From assembly GCF_001865245.1 (NCBI RefSeq), contig NZ_MKXB01000162.1:52689-104068 (forward strand): a DNA stretch of 51,380 nucleotides, written 5' to 3'. Below the pieces are notes generated by a model. The model was not told the DNA's origin, did no database searches, and saw only the letters and a program-made list of their open reading frames with translations. This stretch comes from Streptomyces sp. CC53. GTDB lineage: Bacteria > Actinomycetota > Actinomycetes > Streptomycetales > Streptomycetaceae. The translations under genes and the position numbers were made by a program. This document shows positions 1 through 8,069 of the stretch, piece by piece (position 1 is the stretch's first letter; every line of letters begins with the position of its first letter).

Positions 1-6
1 CGGGGG

Positions 7-405
7 TCAGCGCCGGTGGCGGGGCGGGTCGGCTGCCGGTGGCGGAGGGGGTTGGTAGGCGCCGGGCCAGCCCCAGGCGGCGCGGTGGGCCTGCATGGCC
101 TGGGCCCAGGCGGTGACGTCGAACTCGTCGGGGTCGATGTTGACGTCGTACCCGGCGATCAGGAGCGGGAGGATCTGCCGTGAGACGAGCTGACGCTGCT
201 CCTTCTGGCTGAGGCCCTCGGGGGTCTCGTGCCAGGTATAGACGGGGCCGTCGGTCGTCTCGGAGCGGCGCTCCAGCCCGGCGGCATCGAGCAGGCCGGG
301 GAGTTCTTCGGGTGCGTCCGTCCGGCTGACGATGTGGAGGCGGTCCAGGTGGCCGGCCTTGCGGTAGATCTCGACGTCGGTGTTGTTCTCGTCGGCGACG
401 TTCAA
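7..405 (-). CDS. Hypothetical protein with the recurrent YHRxP/AGYxV domain
   Basis: 132-aa protein of unknown function and the most distal complete gene of the long leftward operon. Start is TTG at 405, chosen because CACGGAG lies 6 nt upstream. The middle of the protein (about residues 35-95) follows the pattern strand, LLDAAGLERR, VYTWHETPEGL, then a helix ending LLIAGYDVNIDPDEFD. This matches the unit seen in the genes at 440-1099, 1858-2379 and 8472-9212. The C-terminus is a Pro/Arg-rich tail (QPPPPPAADPP), a common ending in this operon. No catalytic motif or membrane segment is visible. The gap to the upstream gene is 34 bp, so co-transcription is likely. Confidence 0.7.
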   Translation of the reverse strand: MNVADENNTDVEIYRKAGHLDRLHIVSRTDAPEELPGLLDAAGLERRSETTDGPVYTWHETPEGLSQKEQRQLVSRQILPLLIAGYDVNIDPDEFDVTAWAQAMQAHRAAWGWPGAYQPPPPPAADPPRHRR

Positions 406-439
406 GGTGTACTCCGTGCGGGGAAGGTGGGGTTGGTGG

Positions 440-1099
440 TCACCGGCGGCGGGGTGATGGCGTCTTCGCCGCGCGGGCAGCGGCCGGCGGCTGCCGCGCG
501 GTGGCCGGTTTCGGGGCGCGGGTCGCCTGTGCGCGCAGGTCTTCGATCTCCCGGGTCTTGCGGGACAGCACGCAGGTGATGTCGCTCAGGAGTTCGGCGG
601 GCTCGTCGTCGTGGCCCTGCTCGCGCAGGTGGTTCGCCCAGCTCGTCCACACGGAGACGAGTACTTCGCGGAGGTGGGGCAGCATTCCGGTCTCCGGCGC
701 GGCGACCTCGGCCATGACGTCGGCGAGCAGGTGCGGCTCTCCTGCGCGGCGGGCGCGTTCGGTCAGCTGGGCGAGACACCGGAACGCGGCCTCGCGGTCC
801 CCGTCCGGGGTGGCCAGGACGTTGAGGTCGGGCGCGAGGTAGACGCCGTAGCCGGCGACCAGCAGCGCGTGGGCGGCGGCCGTCGCCCCGATGCGCTGCT
901 TCTCGACTGGCATCGCGACCGGCTGCCGGTGGTAGTGGATGCTGGGGCCCGGGTAGCGGAGGAACCCACCCGTGGTCTGCAGGATGCCGGCCGCGCGCTG
1001 GTCTCCGCCGATCGTGACAACCAGCTGGGTCCGCGGGTCGCGCGTGATGGTGATGTAGCGGGGGAGAAGGAACTCGGGCTCCTCCGTACGACCGGTCAT
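440..1099 (-). CDS. Hypothetical protein, YHRxP/AGYxV domain family
   Basis: 219-aa protein of unknown function. The ATG at 1099 overlaps the TGA of the upstream gene by 4 bp (ATGA), which fixes the start; a longer in-frame extension to 1861 is only the antisense-like shadow of that gene. Residues about 10-85 carry the clearest copy of the recurrent unit: LVVTIGGDQRAAGILQTTGG, then IHYHRQPVAMP, then AAHALLVAGYGVYLAPDL. After it comes a helical stretch (about residues 85-185) with LRQQ/REIEDLRA-type heptads, and an Ala/Pro/Arg-rich tail. The layout of domain, helices and disordered tail recurs across this operon. No enzyme signature was found. Confidence 0.75.
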   Translation of the reverse strand: MTGRTEEPEFLLPRYITITRDPRTQLVVTIGGDQRAAGILQTTGGFLRYPGPSIHYHRQPVAMPVEKQRIGATAAAHALLVAGYGVYLAPDLNVLATPDGDREAAFRCLAQLTERARRAGEPHLLADVMAEVAAPETGMLPHLREVLVSVWTSWANHLREQGHDDEPAELLSDITCVLSRKTREIEDLRAQATRAPKPATARQPPAAARAAKTPSPRRR

Positions 1100-1836
1100 C
1101 GGCTGCGGGCGGCCGACGGCGCCGTGCCGGCCGGACGCGGGCGGGCGGCGGCGAGCGCGGGGCGGGCGGGGTGCCGCATGCCGATGCCGACGCCCAGTTC
1201 CGTCAGCCGCGCACCGACGGAGCGGACGCACTGTGCCTGCACGGCGGTGTCGTCTCCCGGCAGGACGAGGAGGTCCTCGGCCGCGTCGTGGTGGAAGCCG
1301 TGCTCGGCGAGCAGCTTGGCGATCGGGACCGACTCGGGCACCGGGGTGGTCAGCGTGTCGTCGGACCACGTGAGTTCGATCCGGTCGGGCAGGGGCGAGG
1401 CGAGCGCGGCGGCGTTGCGGCGGGCGTGGGCGACAGCGTCTGCGTAGCGGGGGAGCAGGTGGAGCGTGACCGCCTCGGCCGCGTGGAACGGGTCGGCGGG
1501 GACGGCGAGCCCGCTGGGCTCGCGGACCCCGGCATACGCGGCGGGCGGCAGGCCGGCGGGGGCCAGGGCGGCGACGAGGAAGCCCTCGGCCTTGGCGAAG
1601 TGGTCGATCACGAACAGGCGGGCACCATCGTCGGTGCGGGTGAGGACCGCGCAGTCGAACACCCCGTAGGTGGCGATGGCGTGGGCGGTCTGGTCCATGT
1701 CCCACACCTCGGCGGCGAGGTGGTCGTAGTCGGTGTCGCCGTGGTCGGGGTGGTACTGGCTGGTCCACCGGCCGGGCAGGTCGCCGGCGAGGATGGTGGC
1801 GAAGGATTCGAGGTCGCGGGGGTCGGTGTCGTGCAA
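1096..1836 (-). CDS. Hypothetical protein, GRWTSQYH domain family
   Basis: 246-aa protein starting at TTG 1836, with AAGGA 6 nt upstream. The N-terminal half (residues about 14-120) contains DLPGRWTSQYHPDHGDTDYD, then AAEVWDMDQTAHAIA, AVLTRTDDGARLFVIDHF and FLVAALAPAG. The same order of motifs occurs in the proteins at 11502-12365 and 6975-8069. The C-terminal part (residues about 140-225) has LTWSDDTLTTPVP..LAEHGFHHD...LLVLPGDD..ARLTELGVGIGM, a second, smaller alpha/beta unit shared with the same two proteins. Function unknown; no catalytic motif recognised. Coupled to the downstream gene by an ATGA overlap. Confidence 0.75.
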   Translation of the reverse strand: MHDTDPRDLESFATILAGDLPGRWTSQYHPDHGDTDYDHLAAEVWDMDQTAHAIATYGVFDCAVLTRTDDGARLFVIDHFAKAEGFLVAALAPAGLPPAAYAGVREPSGLAVPADPFHAAEAVTLHLLPRYADAVAHARRNAAALASPLPDRIELTWSDDTLTTPVPESVPIAKLLAEHGFHHDAAEDLLVLPGDDTAVQAQCVRSVGARLTELGVGIGMRHPARPALAAARPRPAGTAPSAARSR

Positions 1837-1857
1837 CGGGTGTCCTTGGTGCGTGGG

Positions 1858-2379
1858 TCAAAGGTGGCGGGCCGGCGGCGGGGCGGGTGGCCGGGGCGGC
1901 AGGGGGCTGGTCGGGCAGGGCCGGCGCGCAGGATGGGTTTCGTGCCGGTCGGTGAGTTCGTTGCGCAGCTGGCGGACCTCGGTGGCGACGCGCGCGAGGT
2001 GGTGGCCGTTCAGGTCGCGTACGACGGATGCCGTGTGCCGGTCGAAGTGCAGGTCGAGGGTCTCGAAGAACTCCGCTGTAGCGTCCAGGACTTGGGCGAG
2101 TGCGGCCAGGACACCGTCGTGGGCGGCGGTTAGCTCGGTCAGGATCGCGGCTGCGTCCTGGGTGGTCGTGGCCTCACGGAGGTCGTCGGCGAGGGCGGCG
2201 ACCTGGGCACCGAGGGGGAGGCGGTGGGCGGTGTGCTGGTCGGTGTCGAACGACTCGTCGAAGGCCACCCAGTAGCCGGCTGAGCGGAGAGCGGACACCG
2301 CGGCGGTGGCGAGGGCATCCGCGGCGGCCGGGTCGAGACCGGCGGGAGGCCGGTGATAGTTCCCCAGCTGGCGGATCAC
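1858..2379 (-). CDS. Hypothetical protein, YHRxP/AGYxV family, probable 5' frameshift
   Basis: The open frame from GTG 2379 gives 173 aa but begins in the middle of the recurrent unit and has no ribosome binding site. In the same frame upstream of 2379 the unit continues (EILVHEGDAEAHGILQRTGF), aligning with LVVTIGGDQRAAGILQTTGG of the 440-1099 product. No ATG/GTG/TTG exists before a stop in that frame. An ATG at 2494, 16 nt after the upstream stop and behind AAGGGA, opens another frame (MLDDRCIDL). A one-base frame break near 2455-2470 would join them, making the original gene 1858-2494. The rest is helical with a Pro-rich tail. Function unknown. Confidence 0.6.
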   Translation of the reverse strand: MIRQLGNYHRPPAGLDPAAADALATAAVSALRSAGYWVAFDESFDTDQHTAHRLPLGAQVAALADDLREATTTQDAAAILTELTAAHDGVLAALAQVLDATAEFFETLDLHFDRHTASVVRDLNGHHLARVATEVRQLRNELTDRHETHPARRPCPTSPLPPRPPAPPPARHL

Positions 2380-2510
2380 GTGGATGAAGCCGGTGCGCTG
2401 CAGGATGCCGTGAGCTTCCGCGTCGCCTTCATGGACGAGGATCTCCCCGGCGTGCGGATCGCGCCCGGAGGTCGATGCAGCGGTCGTCGAGCATCAAACG
2501 GGAGTTTCCC

Positions 2511-3371
2511 TTACGTCGTGGTTCGGGCTCCTGACCTGGTCGCTGCGGAGCGGGTGGGGATACCCGGCGCGGGGGCCGGTGGGGACGTGGCCGACGGGTG
2601 ACTGAGTGCGGTGGCTGTGGTGGTGAGGTCCTGCTGGAGGTCGCGCAGGCGGCGGGCTGTCCACTCCAGCCGGTGCGCGGCTTCTCGCACGTGGGCGTGG
2701 GGATGCCCGACGAGGCGCTGGGCAAGCTCCTCGACGATGCCGCGGGCGCCGGCAAGCGAGCCGGAGGTCTCGTCGCCGATCTGCGTGAGCAGCACGGCCG
2801 CCCGCTCGGCGGCGACCGTTACGCCTCGCGTGGCGGGCCGCTGGGGAGAGATGAGGCCGAGGTCGTCCTCGAGCCGCCGGGCCTCACCGGCCAGCCGACC
2901 CAGCAGACCGGAGGGAAGAGGCTGCCAAGAGCCGTCGTGCCGGACGAGGTTGGCGATCAGGTCGAGCTGTCCGGGCTGGGCCTGGACGGCGATCCACCGG
3001 CAGCCCTGCTCGTCGCCCGGGACCTCGATGCCGGCGGCCCGCGCGAAGCGCTGCGCGATCTCCGACCACTCCGGCCTCGTCGGCTCGCGGTCGCCAGGGG
3101 CGAGGCGGACATCGATACGGAAGATCGCCCGCCGGTCTTCCTCGGCGCTCTCGACGCCAAGACGTCCGAGCGAAGGTTCCATCAGTGGCACGGCCCATTC
3201 CAACGAGGACCAGTCCCTAGACTCACCGGCTTCTGGCGAGGCGTCCCATCCCGCTCGGTACGCCACCACGAAGTTCGAGGTGAACCTGTCCCAGGTGGAG
3301 ACCGTACGGCCGAGGATGTCGGAGAGTACGGGGCCGGCGTCCGTGGCACGTGGGTGCGTGCGGGGGATCAC
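2511..3371 (-). CDS. Relaxase-like domain protein lacking the metal-binding histidines
   Basis: 286-aa protein starting at GTG 3371, which overlaps the upstream TGA by 4 bp (GTGA). Residues about 75-150 read IDVRLAPGD..RPEWSEIAQRFARAAGI..GDEQGCRWIAVQAQPGQLDLIANLVRHDG (shown in pieces). This closely follows the central part of actinomycete plasmid relaxases, where the pattern is EWxEIAxRIxxxTGIxxxGD, CRWVAVRHADDHVHIVATLVR. Here the histidines of the HxxDHxH segment are replaced by Q/P/G/L, so nicking activity is unlikely. The N-terminal catalytic Tyr region is also absent. The C-terminal half is helical (REAAHRLEWTARRLRDLQQD). It could be a structural or regulatory derivative of a relaxase. 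The family link rests on pattern recognition only. Confidence 0.6.
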   Translation of the reverse strand: MIPRTHPRATDAGPVLSDILGRTVSTWDRFTSNFVVAYRAGWDASPEAGESRDWSSLEWAVPLMEPSLGRLGVESAEEDRRAIFRIDVRLAPGDREPTRPEWSEIAQRFARAAGIEVPGDEQGCRWIAVQAQPGQLDLIANLVRHDGSWQPLPSGLLGRLAGEARRLEDDLGLISPQRPATRGVTVAAERAAVLLTQIGDETSGSLAGARGIVEELAQRLVGHPHAHVREAAHRLEWTARRLRDLQQDLTTTATALSHPSATSPPAPAPGIPTRSAATRSGARTTT

Positions 3372-3787
3372 CGGCCGGCCGCCTTGGCGTCGTCGGTGTG
3401 GACGAGCTGGCCGAAGTCGGTGACCCGGTACCAGCCGAGGTCGACCGGCTTGTCGCCGAGCACCTTCGGCAGCAGGTGGTCCTCCAGGGCACGCAGGTAG
3501 ATCAGGCAGTCCGGGCACCGCTTGGACAGGTGGACGAGGTAGCGGGGGTGGCCGGTGATGAACGACTGCGCGCCGCCGTTGGGGTTGCGCAGCCGCCACC
3601 CGTCCTCGTCCGTGGGCGTGTGCCACGACGGGGCCACGACGGTCATCGCCTCGCCCCACAGTTCGCCGTCGGCGACACCCTTGATCACCACGACCTGGTC
3701 GCCGGGGGCGAAGTGGGCGTGGGTGATGTCCCGGTCCGGGGTGATCGAGTCGGCGGGAGCGAACGGGAGACGGGTGGGTTCGGGCAC
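3368..3787 (-). CDS. Small hypothetical protein with KOW/SH3-like segment and CxxC
   Basis: 139-aa protein, probably the first gene of the leftward operon that runs to position 7. The start is GTG 3787, with GGAAGGA 7 nt upstream; a longer reading frame to 3931 would run through the operator/promoter region and is not credible. Residues about 26-48 (FAPGDQVVVIKGVADGEL) resemble a small beta-barrel segment. Later come a CxxC pair (RCPDCLIYLRALEDHLL) and WYRVTDFGQLVHTDD. A zinc-binding or protein-interaction role is possible but not shown. The palindrome at 3854-3872 lies in its leader. Confidence 0.65.
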   Translation of the reverse strand: MPEPTRLPFAPADSITPDRDITHAHFAPGDQVVVIKGVADGELWGEAMTVVAPSWHTPTDEDGWRLRNPNGGAQSFITGHPRYLVHLSKRCPDCLIYLRALEDHLLPKVLGDKPVDLGWYRVTDFGQLVHTDDAKAAGR

Positions 3788-3853
3788 GGCAGAGTCCTTC
3801 CGCAGAAAACCGCAGGTGACGGCTGGGGTCAGGACTCCATGGTGTGCAAAAAT

Positions 3854-3872
3854 CCCGGTTAGCCTAACCGGG
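3854..3872 (-). promoter_or_regulatory. Palindromic operator-like site in the leader of the 3368-3787 gene
   Basis: CCCGGTTAG, one central base, CTAACCGGG: a perfect 9+1+9 inverted repeat. Read on the minus strand it contains TTAGGCT, a match to the TAGGCT-type -10 box of streptomycete promoters, in the direction of the downstream gene. An AT-rich block (TATATATAT, 3883-3891, flanked by GCGC on both sides) lies just upstream and may be an alternative -10. Near copies of the palindrome occur at 25960-25986 and in the divergent region at 21907-21977. Confidence 0.6.
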
Positions 3873-3927
3873 GATCGTGCGCTATATATATGCGCCCTCG
3901 CGCCGGCGTCGCGGCCTTCTGCCGGTG

Positions 3928-5763
3928 TCACCGGTAGGGGTTCTCGGTGCCGATGTCGGCGCTCGTGGCGGCGTGGAGCAGCTCCGGCAGGTCGGTGGCG
4001 TCGGCCTCGCGCTGGTCAATCCACCACCCTGTCCGGGTCACCGTGCGGATCTTCTCCTCCAGCACCGCCCAATCCGCCTCGTCCCACGTGCCCTCGGTGA
4101 CGAGCGCGGTGTAGGCGGCGGTGACGAGCTGGAAGCGGGAGCGCTCGCCCCAGTCCAGGGCCCGCTCCGGGCCCTCCAGCGGAGGCATATCGAAACGCTC
4201 GGCCCACTCCTTGGCCGCGGCCTGCTCCTCCGCGCGCCGGGCGGCGAGCCACTGCTCCTTCGCGGCGGTGTCGGCGTCACGACTCGCCTTCCAGCAGTCG
4301 GTGCAGTCCCGGCCGGCGAGCCAGCGGGCGAAGCCGACCCTTAGGTCGGCCGCCCGGTCGGACAGGTTGTGGGTGACTTCGTGTCCGCAGCTGTGGATGA
4401 CGGTCCAGCTGGTCTTGACAGGCATGAGCGATTCTCCTTCGTGGGCTGGGAGTTGAGAGGGGGACCGGCCGCCGGCGGAGGTGCGGCGGTGCCGGCCGAG
4501 GCGGCGTGGGCTAAGCAGGGGGCGGGAGACGGTGAGGACGATGACGGCAATGGCCGCTCCGGCGGCGGGCAGCGCGGAGAGCCACACGAGAGTGCCGGAG
4601 AAGGTGCCGGCGAGTGCGGTCCCGGCGGCCTGCCCGGTGCCGACGGCGAGGATCAGCCACGCGTACGCCTCCGTGGCCCGCGATGCGGGGGTGAGCGCGG
4701 TGACCGTGTCGAAACCGGAGGTGATGGCCATGGTGAGGAACAGGCCCGGCCCGGCTGCGGCTGCGATCGCGGCTGCGGGCCCTGGCTGGAGCAGAAGCGG
4801 AAGCCACCCGGCCGCGAACAGCGCGGAGGTGATGATGAGTTGGGTTGTGGGCGCGTCACGGCGGGGGAGACGGGCGAAGAACAGGCCGCCGAGGAACGAG
4901 CCGGTGGAGAAGACGGCCGGCAGGACCCCCGTCAGCCAGTCGACACCGTGCACCTCGGCCATGCCGGCTGCCCAGACGGTCAGCGCGCCGAGCGCGAAGC
5001 CGATCCCGGAAAGCCCCGCGCACAGCAAGACCAGTCCGGCACTCATCAGGCGCTGTGCTGCCGGTGGCCGACCGACTGTCGCCGTGTCGCCGGGATGCGT
5101 CCGCCAGGAGCGTGACGGTCCGGAGGCGAGGACGATGGTGGCGCCGAGCAGGCCGAGCACGGCGGCGGTGACGAGCGCGGCATCGGGACCGTGGGCGGTG
5201 GCGAGCCAGGTGGCCAGCAGCGGGCCGGTGACGTAGAGCAGTCCTTGGGAGCCGGTGTCGAGGGCCTGGATCACCTGCCGCTGCCCGGTGTCGGGCACGA
5301 CGCTCGGCCACAGGGCCCGCAGGCCCGACTCCAATGCCGGACTCGCCCCGCCCGCGAGCGCGACGGCGGCGGTGACGATGCCGGGGTGCTCGTCCGGTCC
5401 GATCAGGGGCAGGGCGAGAAGGCTGCTGTTGGCGACGGCAGCGGCGGGCACGCTGATGAGTGTCTGCCCGTACCGGTCCATCAGGCGTCCCTTGACCGGC
5501 TGGGTGAGCCCGGAGGCGAGCCCGTAGACGGCGGCGAGCGTGCTGGCGGCCGTCAGCGATCGGCCCCCGGCCGTGACCCACAGGACCAGGGCGACGGGGA
5601 CCATGCCGCTGGGCATCCGTCCGGTCAGCGTGCCGGCCAGCAGGCGGGCGACGTGACGCCTGCCCAGGACGGCGAGGTAGGTCACGGGCGGCGGTGCGGT
5701 GGATGGCTGATCGGCCAGGAGCAAGGTGAGCGGGGACTTTCCGGGAGGTGGCGGGGGGCTCAC
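3928..5763 (-). CDS. MFS transporter fused in frame to a zinc-ribbon-like protein
   Basis: 611-aa open frame from GTG 5763 (CAAGG 10 nt upstream). Residues about 25-420 are a major facilitator transporter: repeated hydrophobic segments and the loop motif KGRLMDRYGQ between helices 2 and 3. Substrate unknown; export of a small molecule is the usual role for this type. Residues 447-611 form a different, soluble protein beginning MPVKTSW, with HSCGHEVTHNL and RDCTDCWK (a C/H...CxxC set suited to zinc), then a charged helix. No stop codon separates the two, yet an ATG at 4425 has its own GAAGGAGA box 7 nt upstream. I read this as two genes whose boundary stop was lost; both a true fusion and internal re-initiation are possible. 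Confidence 0.75.
   Translation of the reverse strand: MSPPPPPGKSPLTLLLADQPSTAPPPVTYLAVLGRRHVARLLAGTLTGRMPSGMVPVALVLWVTAGGRSLTAASTLAAVYGLASGLTQPVKGRLMDRYGQTLISVPAAAVANSSLLALPLIGPDEHPGIVTAAVALAGGASPALESGLRALWPSVVPDTGQRQVIQALDTGSQGLLYVTGPLLATWLATAHGPDAALVTAAVLGLLGATIVLASGPSRSWRTHPGDTATVGRPPAAQRLMSAGLVLLCAGLSGIGFALGALTVWAAGMAEVHGVDWLTGVLPAVFSTGSFLGGLFFARLPRRDAPTTQLIITSALFAAGWLPLLLQPGPAAAIAAAAGPGLFLTMAITSGFDTVTALTPASRATEAYAWLILAVGTGQAAGTALAGTFSGTLVWLSALPAAGAAIAVIVLTVSRPLLSPRRLGRHRRTSAGGRSPSQLPAHEGESLMPVKTSWTVIHSCGHEVTHNLSDRAADLRVGFARWLAGRDCTDCWKASRDADTAAKEQWLAARRAEEQAAAKEWAERFDMPPLEGPERALDWGERSRFQLVTAAYTALVTEGTWDEADWAVLEEKIRTVTRTGWWIDQREADATDLPELLHAATSADIGTENPYR
4423..4440 (-). promoter_or_regulatory. 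Internal ribosome binding site and ATG inside the MFS fusion ORF
   Basis: GAAGGAGA, 7 nt, ATG, read leftward with the ATG at 4425-4423. It would start a separate 165-aa cysteine-containing protein (3928-4425) in the same frame as the MFS transporter. An ideal Shine-Dalgarno at exactly the junction of two unrelated domains is the main evidence that they were once separate genes. Confidence 0.6.
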
Positions 5764-5779
5764 CGCGGCCGTGCCTTGG

Positions 5780-6829
5780 CTACAGGCGGCGCGGGACGCG
5801 GGGCGGTGTGGCCTGGGTGGGTGCGGGCGGCGGGATAGTTCGCACGGTGGGCGCGGGCTTGATGTGCCGGGGCTGCGGGGTGCGGTGCGGGGGCAGGACG
5901 GCGATGGTGTCCTCGAAGGCGTCCAGCGCTTGGCGGAGTTGGCGGTCCAGGAGGTCGGTCTGGACGATCAGGCCCCGGAGCCGCACCGACAGGTCCTGGC
6001 CGGCGACCGTCTCGGTGGCGAGGGCGAAGTCGGCGCACTCGGTAAGGAGGTCGGCGAGCTGGGACAGGTGGCTGGGGCCGGTGCCGCCGCCGGCGACATG
6101 GCCGAGCGCCTCGGCGACCGCCTGGCTCTGTGTGGCGCCTGCGACGTCCTCGATGAGATCGGCCAGTGCCGGGATCGCCCCCGCGCTGTGGGGGAATCGT
6201 CCGCGCGGGTGCAGGACACCGGGCTGGACGGGCGGCGGCAGGGCCGTCAGGGCCTGGTCGTAGGTGTCGTACCGGCCCAGGACGCGCATCGTGGGGCTGT
6301 CGACGTCCCCGGCGACGACGAGGACGCAGTCGTCGGCGGGCCTGTCGAGGTGCGGCACCCCGACGACCGTGAGCTGCCGCCCGGCCGCGTCGTACCGGGT
6401 CTCGTACAGGTACGTCATGTGGCGTCGGCGGACGTCCTGGGCGTGGGCGGTCCACCGTGCTTCCTCGTCCGCCGGCAGCTCCGGTCCAGGTGGTGGCGGC
6501 CCGTCCTGAACGGCGAGGTCGCAAAGGAACTTCGCCCGCTCCGCCCAGGTTTCCCGGCACTGCCGCAGGACGAGGTCGTCGTGCCGCGCGGCGTCACCTG
6601 CCGGGCCGCTGAGTGAGGAGCGGACCTTCTCGGCGGCTGCGTCCAGGTCGTCAACGAGCAGCGACCAGCCGGCCAGGTGCCGGGAGGGCGGCTGGGACCG
6701 CAGCGCGGTACGGGCCCGGTCGATGAGGAGCGCGGCATGCGGGAGCAGGAGGGCGAACGCCTCGGACTGCTCGCGGTGACGCTCGGCTTCGATCTTTCGC
6801 TCCGCGTGCACGCTGTCCTGCCAGTCCAT
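5780..6829 (-). CDS. Hypothetical helical protein, probable 5' frameshift
   Basis: 349 aa from ATG 6829, but this ATG has no Shine-Dalgarno. In the same frame upstream, coding-like sequence continues to about 6970 (RTYGALISSTSATDTAVEAL) with no ATG/GTG/TTG. A GTG at 6978 overlaps the upstream TGA (GTGA) but is one base out of frame, so a single missing base just after the start codon would restore a gene of about 398 aa. N-terminal residues form charged helices (HAERKIEAERHREQSEAF). The middle contains a small beta unit (VLGRYDTYDQALTALPP), and a Pro-rich tail closes the protein. No membrane segment or catalytic motif. Function unknown. Confidence 0.6.
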   Translation of the reverse strand: MDWQDSVHAERKIEAERHREQSEAFALLLPHAALLIDRARTALRSQPPSRHLAGWSLLVDDLDAAAEKVRSSLSGPAGDAARHDDLVLRQCRETWAERAKFLCDLAVQDGPPPPGPELPADEEARWTAHAQDVRRRHMTYLYETRYDAAGRQLTVVGVPHLDRPADDCVLVVAGDVDSPTMRVLGRYDTYDQALTALPPPVQPGVLHPRGRFPHSAGAIPALADLIEDVAGATQSQAVAEALGHVAGGGTGPSHLSQLADLLTECADFALATETVAGQDLSVRLRGLIVQTDLLDRQLRQALDAFEDTIAVLPPHRTPQPRHIKPAPTVRTIPPPAPTQATPPRVPRRL

Positions 6830-6974
6830 GCTGTGCCGGGCCTGTTTCAGTGCCTTGTCGCTGCGTGCCCTGATGTCGGCATAGCGGGCGGAGTACGTGT
6901 TGAGGGCTTCGACCGCCGTATCGGTGGCGGAAGTTGAGCTGATGAGGGCTCCGTAGGTTCGGTCGGCGGGGAGG

Positions 6975-8069
6975 TCACGGACGAGGCGCCGGGGTGGAGG
7001 CCCGAGCCGGTGCGGGCGGAAGAGCAGGCGGGGACGGGAGAGCGCGCGATGCCTTGGCGGCGTGCGGCTCGCTGTCGGCGACTGCTCGCTGGGCCAGGTC
7101 GATCAGTCCCTCGCCGCCTTCGAGGAGCCACCAGGCCAGCGGATCGTCGTGGGGAAGCGCTGGAGGCGCCTTGGTGTCCGCGTCGGGTGCGCCGATGATG
7201 TCGTCCACCTCCCGCAGGACCGCCACCTCGTGCTCGTTGAGCTGCACAAGGGCCCGCACAGCGGCGGTGACGTGCGGTGCGGCCGTGGTGAACCGTGCGA
7301 AGGAGTCCACAAGGTCTGCCGGAGGCGGCTCGGGAATGGTGCCCGCCTCGTACGCCTCGCGGGTCCAGGGCAGGTCCTCTTCCAGGGAGTTGACCCGGCA
7401 GTGCAGAACGGCCCGTGTGTAGGCAGGCAACAGGCGCGTGCGGATCACGTCGGCGGCCGTGGACGGTGTCGGTTGCACCGTCACGCCCGGGGGAGGAGTC
7501 ACGAGCCCGTCGGGGGCGATGTCGCGCGGATGCAGGGCACCGACGTGGTGCAGGTCCCGTCGGGGGTCGCGCAGGACGGCGAGTTCGGCTCCGTCGTCGC
7601 GCCGGAGAATCGCCGCCCGAGCGACACGGTGATTGGCCAGCGTGCTCGCCACGTGACCGGTGTTCCACAGACAGTCGGCGAGGTCCCCTTGCCATACCTT
7701 CATCGCGTAGTTCTCGACACTCACCGTCCACCTGCCGGGCAGGTGCTCCACGATGTCGCGGGCGAAGTCCCCGACATACGTCTCGCTGCTCGCGTGGACC
7801 GTGACTCCGGCGAGCTGGGCGACGACGCCCAGGGTGAGGAGGACCTCGCGGGCCCGGTCGGGATCGCTCAGCGAAACGGCCTTATTGCCGTCTGCTGTCT
7901 TCTCGAACCCGGCGAGCTCCATCGCGGTATGCGCCCAGCGCCAGTTGGCGCCGTCGACGAGCCCCACCACGCCGTCGCGCCCGCTCGTGTACAACGTGAT
8001 CTCGGTGGAGGAGCGGGCGGCTGTGCTGCCGGCTGCTTGGGCGAGCAAGGCCAGGTCAGTGGGATTCAG
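6975..8069 (-). CDS. Hypothetical protein, GRWT domain family with swapped domain order (CTG start)
   Basis: Protein of 357-364 aa. The best supported start is CTG at 8069: AAAGGGA lies 7 nt before it and the peptide then reads (M)NPTDLALLAQAAGS. The nearest conventional start, TTG 8048, has no ribosome binding site. Residues about 20-105 are the small alpha/beta unit (ITLYTSGRDGVVGLVDGANW, MELAGFEKT, LAGVTVHASSE). Residues about 110-235 are the GRWT unit (LPGRWTVSVENYAMKVWQGD, CLWNTGHVASTLANHR, AAILRRDDGAELAVLRD). In the genes at 1096-1836 and 11502-12365 the order is reversed. A helical region and Pro/Ala tail follow. Overlaps the end of the upstream gene by 14 bp. Confidence 0.65.
   Translation of the reverse strand: MNPTDLALLAQAAGSTAARSSTEITLYTSGRDGVVGLVDGANWRWAHTAMELAGFEKTADGNKAVSLSDPDRAREVLLTLGVVAQLAGVTVHASSETYVGDFARDIVEHLPGRWTVSVENYAMKVWQGDLADCLWNTGHVASTLANHRVARAAILRRDDGAELAVLRDPRRDLHHVGALHPRDIAPDGLVTPPPGVTVQPTPSTAADVIRTRLLPAYTRAVLHCRVNSLEEDLPWTREAYEAGTIPEPPPADLVDSFARFTTAAPHVTAAVRALVQLNEHEVAVLREVDDIIGAPDADTKAPPALPHDDPLAWWLLEGGEGLIDLAQRAVADSEPHAAKASRALPSPPALPPAPARASTPAPRP

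Noticed and set aside
1171..2133. Long plus-strand ORF of 320 codons opposite the leftward operon
   Set aside because: It is a high-GC antisense shadow of the 1096-1836 and 1858-2379 genes, rich in Gly/Val with no ribosome binding site or family motif. Similar shadows occur along the whole window.
3881..3896. GCGC-TATATATAT-GCGC as a specific regulatory palindrome
   Set aside because: AT-rich core with 4-bp arms could arise by chance in a promoter. I treat it only as a possible -10 region.
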